Below, piece after piece: positions 15,385 through 23,330 of a stretch of 32,930 bases of DNA (within the stretch, counting starts at the first letter, position 1; every line of letters begins with the position of its first letter). Made by a program: the position numbers and the translations under genes. Origin of the DNA: Bacillota bacterium (GTDB lineage Bacteria > Bacillota > Dethiobacteria > Dethiobacterales > Dethiobacteraceae); NCBI GenBank assembly GCA_012800795.1, contig JAAZIQ010000065.1, positions 1 through 32,930 of the forward strand. Reading direction: 5' to 3'. The notes beneath the pieces are model-generated. The model did not search any database. It was not told the DNA's origin and saw only the letters and a list, made by a program, of their open reading frames with translations.

Positions 15385-16106
15385 ACTTCCGTCAGCTCCA
15401 GGAAAATTTTCTCCAATGACCCCTCACTTTGCGCCTGATTCTTTAATTCCTCAACCGTACCACAAGCAATAAGTCGACCATGGCTAATAATACCGATACG
15501 ATCACAAAGCTTTTCTGCCACTTCCAAAACATGAGTGGAGAAAAAGACTGTTTTTCCCTGTTTGCAGTGCTCACGCATATATTCTTTTAAATTGTGTGAT
15601 GATTTAGGATCCAGTCCCACCATCGGCTCATCAAGAATAAATACATCCGGTTCATGCAGCAGGGCACCAATAAGTACAATCTTTTGCCGCATACCATGAG
15701 AATAACTCTGAATTAAATCTCCTACCGCATGCGTCATTTCAAAAAGAGCAAGAAAACGCTCCATTCTTTCGCGACGCACTTTCGCCGGCACACCGTAAAC
15801 GTCTGCTAAAAAATTAAGATACTCTAGGCCGGAAAGCTTCTCATAAATATCCGGGTTATCCGGCACATAACTAATGGAACGTTTAACCATTAGAGCTTCT
15901 TTTTCAATATCATAACCATTGATCTTAATGGTACCGCTATCACTACGCAAAAGACCAACCATCATTTTAATGGTGGTAGTTTTGCCAGCACCGTTAGGAC
16001 CTAAAAAACCGAAAATTTCTCCCGGGCGCACTGTTAGATTAAGATTATCAACAGCTTTGACTGCACCCTTATTATAGCTTTTCGAAACATTGCTTAATTC
16101 GATCAT
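15381..16106 (-). CDS. ABC transporter ATP-binding protein
   Basis: A 241-residue ATPase with Walker A GPNGAGKTTT (about 35-44), Q-loop region, signature SYSHGMRQK (about 138-146), Walker B VFILDEPMVGLDP and the switch histidine in FFSTHVLEVAEKLCD. The sequence type is that of CcmA/NatA-like subunits that serve ABC-2 permeases. ATG follows AAGGAAGG. It is the first gene of a two-gene operon ending at a terminator after the permease. Confidence 0.92.
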   Translation of the reverse strand: MIELSNVSKSYNKGAVKAVDNLNLTVRPGEIFGFLGPNGAGKTTTIKMMVGLLRSDSGTIKINGYDIEKEALMVKRSISYVPDNPDIYEKLSGLEYLNFLADVYGVPAKVRRERMERFLALFEMTHAVGDLIQSYSHGMRQKIVLIGALLHEPDVFILDEPMVGLDPKSSHNLKEYMREHCKQGKTVFFSTHVLEVAEKLCDRIGIISHGRLIACGTVEELKNQAQSEGSLEKIFLELTEV

Positions 16107-16243
16107 AAGCTACCTTCCTTTCCCATCTATACCTATATTTTATTCGTTTCTTACCCCCCTTCCTCCTTTCTCCATTAATAATATAATTCTTTTAAAAAAT
16201 GAAATGCTTAAAAAATGCTGCCAACATAATCAAAAATAAAAAT

Positions 16244-16264
16244 ACCTGCCTCACTTTGGCAGGT
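16244..16264 (-). terminator. Terminator of the ADH-kinase-regulator operon
   Basis: ACCTGCC at 16244-16250 pairs with GGCAGGT at 16258-16264 (7-nt loop), followed on the minus strand by ATTTTTATTTTTG. It lies just after the response regulator's stop. Confidence 0.85.
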
Positions 16265-16272
16265 TTCTTTAA

Positions 16273-17817
16273 CTACTTTTTTAAATGATAGCGCAGCGCT
16301 CTTGGTGTAATATTCAGCAGCTCCGCCGCCTTGACCTGATTGCCGTAAGTTTCTTCCAATGCCTTTTGTATTATCTTTTTATTTAACTCGCTGCTCCAGT
16401 TTTTAAAACTTTCATAAAAGCCGTTAAAATCAAAACCCTCTTCAATCCGCAGAGTTTCTAAAAATTTTTCTTCAAACTGTGCCAAAATTTTTAAAAGGTC
16501 TATCTGCTGCTGCTGCAGCTTTATCTTTTGGGGAATAGACAACCGTTCATCTGAAACCGGCACCGGCTCAACTACAGCAGCCGGTTTGGCGTCCTCATTC
16601 TGCTTTTTATCTTCTAGAGCCGTTTGTATTTCCTTCGTCACAGGGGTTGTTTTTTTGGGTCTAACACGCTCCGGCAAATCAGCCACCGTGATTAACGGCC
16701 CGGAACTTAATAGCAGCGCTTGCGAAACTGTGTTTTTTAGTTCGCGGATGTTTCCCGGCCAGGAATGCTCCTTAAGTACTGCCAGTGCCTCATCGCTAAA
16801 TCTTTTTACCGGAATGTTTTTAATTTTACTTTCCGCTTCTAAATAGTGGTTAAGGAAAAGAGGTATATCCTCAATTCTTTCTCTTAAAGGTGGAATAACT
16901 AGAGAAGCCACATCCAGCCGATAAAATAAATCTTCTCGGAAATAACTCTCTTCAACTTTGGAGGCTAAATTTGCATTGGTGGCAGCAATCACACGCATAT
17001 CAACCTTACAAATAGTTTCTCCACCTACGCGTAAAAATTCCCCCGTTTCCAATACTCTCAGCAGTTTTACCTGGATAGCCGGCGAAGCTGAATCAATTTC
17101 ATCAAGAAAAAGTGTGCCTTTATGTGCCAGTTCAAAAATGCCTTTTTTCCTAGAAGTGGCTCCGGTAAAAGAACCTTTTTCATGTCCAAATAACTCACTC
17201 TCGAGCAAAGTTTCACTAAAAGCACCACAGTTACAGGCCAAAAATGGGCGGTCACTGCGATGGCTGATGGCGTGAATATAACGAGCCAGTACTTCTTTAC
17301 CTGATCCTGTCTCACCCTGTATTAAAACTGTAATATTTTTTTTGGCAATCTTTTGTGCCGCCACAACTAAGCGGCGCATTTTAGGATTTGAACCGACAAT
17401 AAAAGTTAAGCCTGCCTCTTCAATAATTGACTCGGGAGGTTGAGCCCGGACACTAAGTGCTTTTTCAATTAATTTTTCCATTTCTTCAATATTGACAAAT
17501 GGCTTTTCCACATAATCAAAAGCACCGTGCTGAATGGCTTCAATGGCTGATTTAACAGTAGAATAGCCGGTGATTATAATTACCTCACATTCAGGCTGTT
17601 GTTTTTTAATCTGCTTTAAAATAGCAATGCCATCACTGTCCGGCAGCTTTAAATCAACCAAAGCAGCATCAAAATGGTAATCATTTAATTTGGCAAATGC
17701 TTCTCTGCCGGTATTGGCTGTTTCTACACGATAGCCTTTGCTTTTCAGTAAATAAGTAAAAAAGTTACAAACCTCCTGATCATCATCAACAACTAAAAAC
17801 TGTGCAGTAGCAGGCAT
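16273..17817 (-). CDS. Sigma-54-dependent response regulator (NtrC family)
   Basis: A 514-residue activator with three domains. The receiver (1-120) has acidic pocket D11-D12, phospho-acceptor D55, T83 and K105. The AAA+ domain (about 138-370) has Walker A GETGSGKE at 168-175, the sigma-54 contact loop GSFTGA at 215-220 and Walker B FLDEID at 237-242. The C-terminal Fis-type helix-turn-helix (about 490-514) reads KAAELLNITPRALRYHLKK. The link between AAA+ and the helix-turn-helix is unusually long, about 110 residues, with a Lys/Glu/Pro-rich part and a predicted helical part. It follows the kinase by 34 bp and is its partner. The only sigma-54 promoter found in the window is upstream of the FNT channel at 22418, a possible target. 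Confidence 0.92.
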   Translation of the reverse strand: MPATAQFLVVDDDQEVCNFFTYLLKSKGYRVETANTGREAFAKLNDYHFDAALVDLKLPDSDGIAILKQIKKQQPECEVIIITGYSTVKSAIEAIQHGAFDYVEKPFVNIEEMEKLIEKALSVRAQPPESIIEEAGLTFIVGSNPKMRRLVVAAQKIAKKNITVLIQGETGSGKEVLARYIHAISHRSDRPFLACNCGAFSETLLESELFGHEKGSFTGATSRKKGIFELAHKGTLFLDEIDSASPAIQVKLLRVLETGEFLRVGGETICKVDMRVIAATNANLASKVEESYFREDLFYRLDVASLVIPPLRERIEDIPLFLNHYLEAESKIKNIPVKRFSDEALAVLKEHSWPGNIRELKNTVSQALLLSSGPLITVADLPERVRPKKTTPVTKEIQTALEDKKQNEDAKPAAVVEPVPVSDERLSIPQKIKLQQQQIDLLKILAQFEEKFLETLRIEEGFDFNGFYESFKNWSSELNKKIIQKALEETYGNQVKAAELLNITPRALRYHLKK

Positions 17818-17851
17818 TTCTTACCTCTCCCCTTTATAAACCGCCCCGCCT

Positions 17852-19546
17852 TTACTCATTTTTAGTAATAGGCAAAATAAGGCTGAATCTGCTGCCCTCA
17901 CCCGGCGTGCTTTCCACGTCAATTAAACCATTGTGAGATTGAGCAATACCTAAACTAACCGAAAGTCCCAGGCCTGTGCCTTTTCCCACCTTTTTACTGG
18001 TATAAAAGGGGTCAAAAATATGAGGAATGGTAGCTGCATCAATCCCACAGCCGTTATCTATCACATCTAAAGCTACAAATTTACCTGGCTGTACCCGAGT
18101 GCGGACTTCTATTATTCCTTTCTCCTGTGCCTCTACCGGACCATATTTACCTTCTATGGCATCTTTGGCATTAAGGAGAAGGTTAACAATAATTTGCTCT
18201 AAGCCCTGTGCATTGCCCAAAACAGGAGGCAGCGGTCCCTTTATATTTTGTTTGACCTTAATTTTACTTTTCTCAATTTGATAAGCTAAAAGAGAGTAAG
18301 CATTTTGAAATACCTGATCTAAATGAACCCATTCAAAGGTAAGTTCATCCTGACGAGAAAAAGTAAGTAAGTTGCGAATAATGCCCTGACAGCGCACACC
18401 GCAGGAATGGATATCTTTTACCAATTGATAATGGGGGCTGTCGGGATCAGTTTCGCGTAACAAAAGCTGGGAATTTCCCACAATGGCTGTAAGGGGACTA
18501 TTTAATTCATGTGCCACACCGGCCGACATTTCACCCAGAGAAACAAACTTAATCGAATCAACAATGCGTGTAACATCCTTGGCATAATAAGTAACACCAT
18601 AAGGTTTCTCCACATCGGTAGATGCGGGATAAACGTAAATATCGAGAATACGATTATAACGAGTCCGTGCTTGCGTGTAAGCAGTTTTTGACGTATGCAT
18701 TACCTGCTCACCCAGGCAGGGATTACATTTACTATTTCGGCCGTAAAGTAATTTATAGCATTTTTGTCCAATTATTTCTTCCTCTTTAAGGGTAAAGAAA
18801 TCCTTTGCCGCTTGGTTAACTTTTTGTATTTCAAAGGAGCTATTTATAAAAATAAGCAAATCAGTTACCGCTGAAAAAGTAACCTCCCACTCTCGCTTAT
18901 GCTGCCAAACCTCATTATACAAATGCATATTCTCCAGACAAACTGCCAACTGATCACCCACCTGCTCAATAAAAGCAAGGCATTCCTGATCAAAATCTTG
19001 GCTGCTGATGAGCTCCAATACCCCTATTGTTTTCTCTTTAACCAGTAAAGGAATCATTACCTTTGCAAGTTTGGCCTGTTTCTTTATGTGGGCTTCCCCA
19101 GGAAGCAAGTCAGCAGACAAATCGCTGTGCATTAAGGGTTCTTGTTCTTGCAAAACATAAAACAAATCCTTTAAGAGAATGTTATTTTCTGCCTCCTTAT
19201 CCCCCTGCAATTGCTCCTTCTTGATAACTGTTTCTTGGATTCTCTTTTCTTGCTTTTCGTTTTGATAAAAAGTTACTTGTCGAACCTGACCATTGCTTTG
19301 TACAATATATAAGCTAAGGATTTCAAAAAATACAAGCGTCTGCATCTTAGGAATAAAGTTTTCTATTACTTCATGTAAAGACATGTCAACGCCAATGCTT
19401 TTTGCCAGTTGATTAATAATTTCTAACTGAATATTTTTCTTTGATAACTCTTTAATTTTTTGTTTTAGTTCTACATAATAAGACTTTTTTGAACTATGAA
19501 TACCAGTTAATTTTTCAATTAACATGGCTTTATTTGTAATAACCAT
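17852..19546 (-). CDS. Cytoplasmic GAF-PAS sensor histidine kinase
   Basis: A 564-residue kinase without membrane helices. Order: coiled-coil start (about 18-45), GAF domain (about 45-205), PAS domain (about 218-330) with three cysteines in GQKCYKLLYGRNSKCNPC (C263, C274, C277), HisKA with H346 in AHELNSPL, and HATPase with N-box NLLLNAKDAI, DNGCGID and GKGTGLGLS. The PAS cysteines suggest a metal or redox signal, but this is inferred. ATG follows AAGGAGAAGG. It lies 20 bp after the ADH-like gene and 34 bp before the response regulator, so the three act as one unit. Confidence 0.92.
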   Translation of the reverse strand: MVITNKAMLIEKLTGIHSSKKSYYVELKQKIKELSKKNIQLEIINQLAKSIGVDMSLHEVIENFIPKMQTLVFFEILSLYIVQSNGQVRQVTFYQNEKQEKRIQETVIKKEQLQGDKEAENNILLKDLFYVLQEQEPLMHSDLSADLLPGEAHIKKQAKLAKVMIPLLVKEKTIGVLELISSQDFDQECLAFIEQVGDQLAVCLENMHLYNEVWQHKREWEVTFSAVTDLLIFINSSFEIQKVNQAAKDFFTLKEEEIIGQKCYKLLYGRNSKCNPCLGEQVMHTSKTAYTQARTRYNRILDIYVYPASTDVEKPYGVTYYAKDVTRIVDSIKFVSLGEMSAGVAHELNSPLTAIVGNSQLLLRETDPDSPHYQLVKDIHSCGVRCQGIIRNLLTFSRQDELTFEWVHLDQVFQNAYSLLAYQIEKSKIKVKQNIKGPLPPVLGNAQGLEQIIVNLLLNAKDAIEGKYGPVEAQEKGIIEVRTRVQPGKFVALDVIDNGCGIDAATIPHIFDPFYTSKKVGKGTGLGLSVSLGIAQSHNGLIDVESTPGEGSRFSLILPITKNE

Positions 19547-19566
19547 TTTCCTTCTCCTTAGCCAAA

Positions 19567-20715
19567 TTATAGTGCTTGGTAAAAGATTTCCATGATGCCC
19601 TCCACATCCACATCCCTTGGATTAGTAATGAAGCAGGCATCTTTCATGGCATTTTTACTTAATTCCGGAATTATTTCCCGCGGCAACCCGAGGGCAGAAA
19701 GCCCTTGTGGAATACCTACATCCCGGGCCAGTTCCTGCACCATTTGTATTGCTTTTTTCGCAGCATCACGGGGCATCATACGACCGGTATCTACGCCCAT
19801 GGCATTGGCTATATTTGCGAATTTTTCCAGAGAAGCTATCATATTAAAACGCATAACATATGGTAAGAGAACTGCACTAATTTCTCCGATAGGCAGATCA
19901 AGTACACCCCCAACCTGGTGTGTCATGGCATGTGTTAGCCCTAAGACAGCATTGGAAAGGGCGATGCCTGCCTGCAAACTAGCTTTGGCCATGGCTACTT
20001 TAGCCTCTTCATTAACCTGACTGGCCACAGAAGCCCGCAAATGTTTAGATATTAATTTGATGGAGTGCAGAGCATGTACATCTGTCAAATCTGTAGCTGC
20101 CAGCGATAAATAGGCCTCAATGGCATGGGAAAGTGCCTCCATACCGGTAGTGGCCGTTACTCTGCTGTCTACGGTAGATAAAATTAGAGGATCTGTAATA
20201 GCAATATCCGGCACCAGTGATTTGGAAATAATAGTCATTTTCAGTTTGCGTTTACTGTCTGCAATAATAGAGAATTGTGAAACTTCAGAGCCGGAGCCTG
20301 CAGTGGAAGGTACAACAATCAGCGGTGGCAAAGGTTTTTGAATTAAATCAATACCTTCATAATCCTGGATACGACCACCGTTTGTGGCAAGTATAGCAAC
20401 AGCTTTGGCTGCATCAATGGCACTACCGCCGCCAATGGCTAAAACAGCATCACATTGATTTTCTAAATATAATGCTGTTCCTTCATCAATTTCGAAATCT
20501 TTGGGGTTAGCTGAAAAATTTGACCAAATATAATATTCCAGTGAAAGTTCTTCGATAAACGGTAAACATTTCTCAACCCACCCACACTTCATAACACCAC
20601 TGTCGGCAACTAAAAACAGCCGCGATGCACCCAACCGGTGACAGCATTCCCCCACCTGATTAAGGGAGCCTTTACCAAAAATAATTTCCGGTGTCACAAA
20701 CTTGCTAATGTACAT
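19567..20715 (-). CDS. Iron-containing alcohol dehydrogenase-like protein with altered metal site
   Basis: A 382-residue member of the Fe-ADH (group III) family, normal length. The NAD-binding motif GGGSAIDAAKA and PSTAGSGSEVS are intact. Of the four usual metal ligands (Asp, His, His, His in FucO), the first is Glu in GMEALSHAIEAY, the second (His in SHA) and third (His in LTHAMTH) are kept, and the fourth, normally PHG, is PIG in LDLPIGEIS. Activity with iron or zinc is therefore uncertain. I chose ATG 20715 because GAGGAGG lies 6 bases upstream; the longer frame to 20784 has no such site. It heads the operon with the kinase and regulator, and so may feed or sense the signal they read. Confidence 0.85.
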   Translation of the reverse strand: MYISKFVTPEIIFGKGSLNQVGECCHRLGASRLFLVADSGVMKCGWVEKCLPFIEELSLEYYIWSNFSANPKDFEIDEGTALYLENQCDAVLAIGGGSAIDAAKAVAILATNGGRIQDYEGIDLIQKPLPPLIVVPSTAGSGSEVSQFSIIADSKRKLKMTIISKSLVPDIAITDPLILSTVDSRVTATTGMEALSHAIEAYLSLAATDLTDVHALHSIKLISKHLRASVASQVNEEAKVAMAKASLQAGIALSNAVLGLTHAMTHQVGGVLDLPIGEISAVLLPYVMRFNMIASLEKFANIANAMGVDTGRMMPRDAAKKAIQMVQELARDVGIPQGLSALGLPREIIPELSKNAMKDACFITNPRDVDVEGIMEIFYQAL

Positions 20716-20826
20716 TAAACTCCTCCTCACTGAAGCTACCAACATATACATTATATTCTTTATTATTGCATATATTTCCTCCATAGTAGGTGAAAGCCAA
20801 TTGCTGCATAATTTAACAAAGATGAG

Positions 20827-20856
20827 TAAGGGTGCCCAACTTGCTGGACACCCTTA
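20827..20856 (-). terminator. Terminator of the FNT-regulator operon
   Basis: TAAGGGTG at 20827-20834 pairs with CACCCTTA at 20849-20856, with further CC/GG pairing inside, 12 bp past the stop of the DNA-binding protein gene. The following minus-strand sequence is only moderately T-rich (CTTTGTTAAATT). Confidence 0.65.
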
Positions 20857-20868
20857 GAAAAATTTAGA

Positions 20869-21318
20869 TTAAGCTGTGCATTTTAACCATTCTTCCAGTT
20901 TTGCCTTTTCTACCAACAGTTCATTTCCCCTGCGCACGGCAGGGATAGAACCGTCTTTTATCAATGCCAAGATTTTACTGTCACTAATGTTTAAATAATC
21001 TGCCGCCATAGCAACAGTAAGCAAATCAGGATATTTTTCAAGATCCCTTCCCGCCGCCGCATGGTCGGGCACTTCCGGAACCCTTTCTATATCAATTAAA
21101 GTTTTTTCTTCAACGTCCACGATTTCAGGCTGTAGAGCATAACCGAGATTAAATTCCATGATACGCTTACATTTTTCTCGCTGCTCTTGTGTGCAGCCAA
21201 TCTTTTCCGCTTCTACCCTATTTAATGTCTTGGCGAAAGCCCCGGCGCTGCAAAATGTCACCCAGCCATTAAGGCCTTGATATTCACGCCAATGAGGACA
21301 CTTAATTAAACTTTCCAC
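20869..21318 (-). CDS. Four-cysteine, excisionase-fold DNA-binding protein
   Basis: A 149-residue protein with two parts. Residues 1-60 form a module with C7, C23, C42 and C50 and the pattern CPHWREY...GCTQEQREKC...MEFNLG. Residues about 96-147 are an excisionase-type (MerR-like) helix-turn-helix (LLTVAMAADYLNISDSKILALIKDGSIPAVRR, given here as LLTVAMAADYLNIS and LIKDGSIPAVRR). The N-terminal module aligns without gaps to the N-terminus of the FNT channel encoded just upstream, with identical cysteine spacing. The cysteines could bind an iron-sulfur cluster or zinc. GTG at 21318 follows GGGGAGGGGTG. It lies 23 bp after the channel gene, in the same sigma-54 operon. A local redox- or metal-responsive regulator is a likely role, by inference. 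Confidence 0.8.
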   Translation of the reverse strand: MESLIKCPHWREYQGLNGWVTFCSAGAFAKTLNRVEAEKIGCTQEQREKCKRIMEFNLGYALQPEIVDVEEKTLIDIERVPEVPDHAAAGRDLEKYPDLLTVAMAADYLNISDSKILALIKDGSIPAVRRGNELLVEKAKLEEWLKCTA

Positions 21319-21341
21319 TGCAACACCCCTCCCCGATGTAG

Positions 21342-22418
21342 TTATAACCTATTTTGGAATAAGCCATGCAGAATACGCCAACCTTTCTTCTCCGGTGTAC
21401 GCGGTTTTAAATAGACATTCCAATAGGCTGTGGCAACAAAGAAGATACCGCCAATCATATTGCCAATGGTCACAGGAAGCAGATTTTTCAGCAGAAAACC
21501 AGACCAGTTTAATCCTTCTAAAACGGCAGGATTGAGGTTAGCAACTAAAGCTTCCTGCCCCGAAAGCAAAATCCCCATGGGAATAAAATACATATTGGCT
21601 ACAGAGTGCTCAAAACCCATGGCCACAAATGCTGTGACAGGAACCATAATGCCAAGGATTTTACCAAATGCATCTTTGCCTGCCATTGATAACCACACCG
21701 CTAAACATACAAGCCAATTGCAGAGAATACCGCGCACTAACGCTTCGGTGAAAGAAAGATTAACCTTACCGACAGCAGCATTAAGTGCTTTCAGGCCAAC
21801 GTTTCCGTTATTAAACTTCCAGATGCCTGAATAATAAACTAATAAAGCTACTAGCACAGCACCTACGAAGTTAAAAATATAAACATTAACCCAATTATAT
21901 AAAACTTGTTTTAAAGTAACTTTTCCATCCAAAAGCCCTGTAGTCATTACTAAATTGTTACCGGTAAAAAGTTCTGCACCGCCAAGAATAACCAGAATTA
22001 ATCCCAAGGAAAAGACCATTCCGCCAATCAAACGTGTTAGCCCGTCACCGATATAATTACCTAAATCATTGGTAATAACAGTATTTAAAACGCCGCCCAT
22101 GGCGATATAGGCACCGGCCAAAATAGCAAGTACCCTCAGTGGTGTCGAAGTAATGGCTGCTTTCTTCTCCGCTGCACCGACACAGCTTTTCGCGATATCG
22201 GCGGGGGAATTGCAAACAACCGGTTCAACTGTCGGGACTGAGCCGATACCGATATTTAGTTCCATATTACCTAGACATTCTTTTCTTTTTTCTTCCGTAC
22301 AGCCTATTTCAGCCAAAAATTGTGGATTTACAGGTCGATTAAAAGCTGCTAGTTCACAGTAAGAAATTCTGCCGGAAATAGAGTCATATTCCTGCCAAAA
22401 TTGACATTTGTCGGACAT
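21342..22418 (-). CDS. Formate/nitrite (FNT) family channel with N-terminal four-cysteine module
   Basis: A 358-residue protein. Residues 1-60 are a soluble module with C5, C21, C40 and C48, absent from ordinary FocA or NirC. The rest is a six-helix FNT channel with GGAELFTGNN, GILCNWLVCLAVW and GFEHSVANMYFIP, the last containing the conserved pore histidine. It moves formate, nitrite or hydrosulfide; which one cannot be read. I chose ATG 22418, after AGGGGTG, because a longer frame (to 22502) would run through the sigma-54 promoter at 22462-22478. Regulation is therefore sigma-54-dependent. The downstream gene encodes a DNA-binding protein with the same module. Confidence 0.88.
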   Translation of the reverse strand: MSDKCQFWQEYDSISGRISYCELAAFNRPVNPQFLAEIGCTEEKRKECLGNMELNIGIGSVPTVEPVVCNSPADIAKSCVGAAEKKAAITSTPLRVLAILAGAYIAMGGVLNTVITNDLGNYIGDGLTRLIGGMVFSLGLILVILGGAELFTGNNLVMTTGLLDGKVTLKQVLYNWVNVYIFNFVGAVLVALLVYYSGIWKFNNGNVGLKALNAAVGKVNLSFTEALVRGILCNWLVCLAVWLSMAGKDAFGKILGIMVPVTAFVAMGFEHSVANMYFIPMGILLSGQEALVANLNPAVLEGLNWSGFLLKNLLPVTIGNMIGGIFFVATAYWNVYLKPRTPEKKGWRILHGLFQNRL

Positions 22419-22461
22419 ATCATTCACCCCTTTGATATAAATGTTGTCACCAATAAACTGT

Positions 22462-22478
22462 TGCAATAATTGTGCCAA
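22462..22478 (-). promoter_or_regulatory. Sigma-54 (-24/-12) promoter of the FNT operon
   Basis: On the minus strand the sequence TTGGCACAATTATTGCA matches the consensus TGGCAC-N5-TTGC, with GG and GC exactly 10 bases apart. A start about 12 bases downstream gives a leader of about 33 nt to the ATG at 22418. An imperfect inverted repeat (TGTTA at 22536-22540, TAACA at 22560-22564) lies 60-100 bp upstream at a normal enhancer distance; it is only a candidate. Confidence 0.85.
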
Positions 22479-22605
22479 CTCTAACAAAGGGAAAATAAAC
22501 ATTCTTTATCCTCAAATACAATATTTCGTCTGAATTGTTACGCTTCTACGTCATTGCTATAACAGTTTTTTGTCATTCATCTGCCCTTTTTGAGTCAAAA
22601 AAAAT

Positions 22606-22625
22606 GCCAGCCGCAAACGGCTGGC
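22606..22625 (-). terminator. Terminator of the tetR gene
   Basis: A perfect 8-bp stem, GCCAGCCG at 22606-22613 and CGGCTGGC at 22618-22625, with a 4-nt loop, followed on the minus strand by A then T8. Confidence 0.93.
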
Positions 22626-22634
22626 GCTTTCCCC

Positions 22635-23210
22635 TTATTTAACAATACCCTGCAAAACCAACTGCAATAATTCAGGTACCACCTGCTCTTGCTTCTCCAT
22701 GGGTCGGAAAATATCCGCAGCACTTAAATTATGTATCATGGCTAAAATTGCTGCCGCCACTATATCTACTCTGTGCGGGCGAAATTCCCCATGTGCAATA
22801 CCTTCATTAAGGACGGAAGCATAGCGGCTTTTCACTTGCTCCAAAGCTTGAATTAGCTGCCAAGTATGTCCTTGTATGGGGCGACGCGAAGATTCCGTCT
22901 CCTCCCCAAACAAGTTTTGCAAGAATTTCATTTTACCATGTACAGCTGTATAATGGGCATCCATCATGGCTGCCAGGCGTTGCCTGCTTGTCCCCTTTAC
23001 AGCATCAGCAGCTTTATCTAATATTTCGGTAATTTCTTCAATAATAGACAAAAAAGTTTGTAAAACCAATTCTTGTTTATTTTCAAAATACAAATAGACT
23101 GTGCCCTTAGCAACTCCTGCCGCCGCCGCCACTTTATCGATGGTTACCGTTCCGCTTTTCTCCAGCAAGTGTCGGCAAGCGGCTAATATTGCTTTTCGTT
23201 TATCGTCCAA
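22635..23210 (-). CDS. TetR/AcrR-family transcriptional regulator
   Basis: A 191-residue repressor. The N-terminal helix-turn-helix reads TIDKVAAAAGVAKGTVYLYFENKQ in the usual TetR position (shown in part as VAAAAGVAKGTVYLYF), and a helical ligand domain follows. I chose the TTG at 23210 because GGAGGG stands six bases before it; the frame is open to ATG 23240, but that start would contain this ribosome site. It is a single gene with its own terminator, and no efflux pump is next to it, so its target is unknown. Confidence 0.87.
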   Translation of the reverse strand: MDDKRKAILAACRHLLEKSGTVTIDKVAAAAGVAKGTVYLYFENKQELVLQTFLSIIEEITEILDKAADAVKGTSRQRLAAMMDAHYTAVHGKMKFLQNLFGEETESSRRPIQGHTWQLIQALEQVKSRYASVLNEGIAHGEFRPHRVDIVAAAILAMIHNLSAADIFRPMEKQEQVVPELLQLVLQGIVK

Positions 23211-23254
23211 CTTTATCCCTCCGCAATAATCTATTTTCATTTTACCACATTTAG

Positions 23255-23285
23255 GTCAAAAACTTTAGAGCTTCTTAGTTTTGAC
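23255..23285. promoter_or_regulatory. Imperfect inverted repeat upstream of tetR
   Basis: GTCAAAAACT at 23255-23264 faces AGTTTTGAC at 23277-23285, 45-75 bp before the tetR start. TetR proteins often repress themselves through such sites. The extra A in one arm and the AT-rich context leave this weak. Confidence 0.3.
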
Positions 23286-23300
23286 AAAATTACAAAAAAT

Positions 23301-23330
23301 AAATGACAGGATAGCTTTTTCCTGTCATTT
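23301..23330 (-). terminator. Terminator of sigK
   Basis: A perfect 11-bp stem, AAATGACAGGA at 23301-23311 with TCCTGTCATTT at 23320-23330, followed on the minus strand by TTATTTTTTG. It overlaps the sigK stop codon. Confidence 0.9.

Noticed and set aside
19592-20020. Plus-strand open frame of 142 codons opposite the ADH-like gene
   Set aside because: Shadow of a conserved gene; no ribosome site and an unnatural Ser/Ala/Ile-rich composition.
22419-22502. N-terminal extension of the FNT channel from an upstream ATG
   Set aside because: The segment contains the sigma-54 promoter and lacks a ribosome site, while AGGGGTG stands before ATG 22418.
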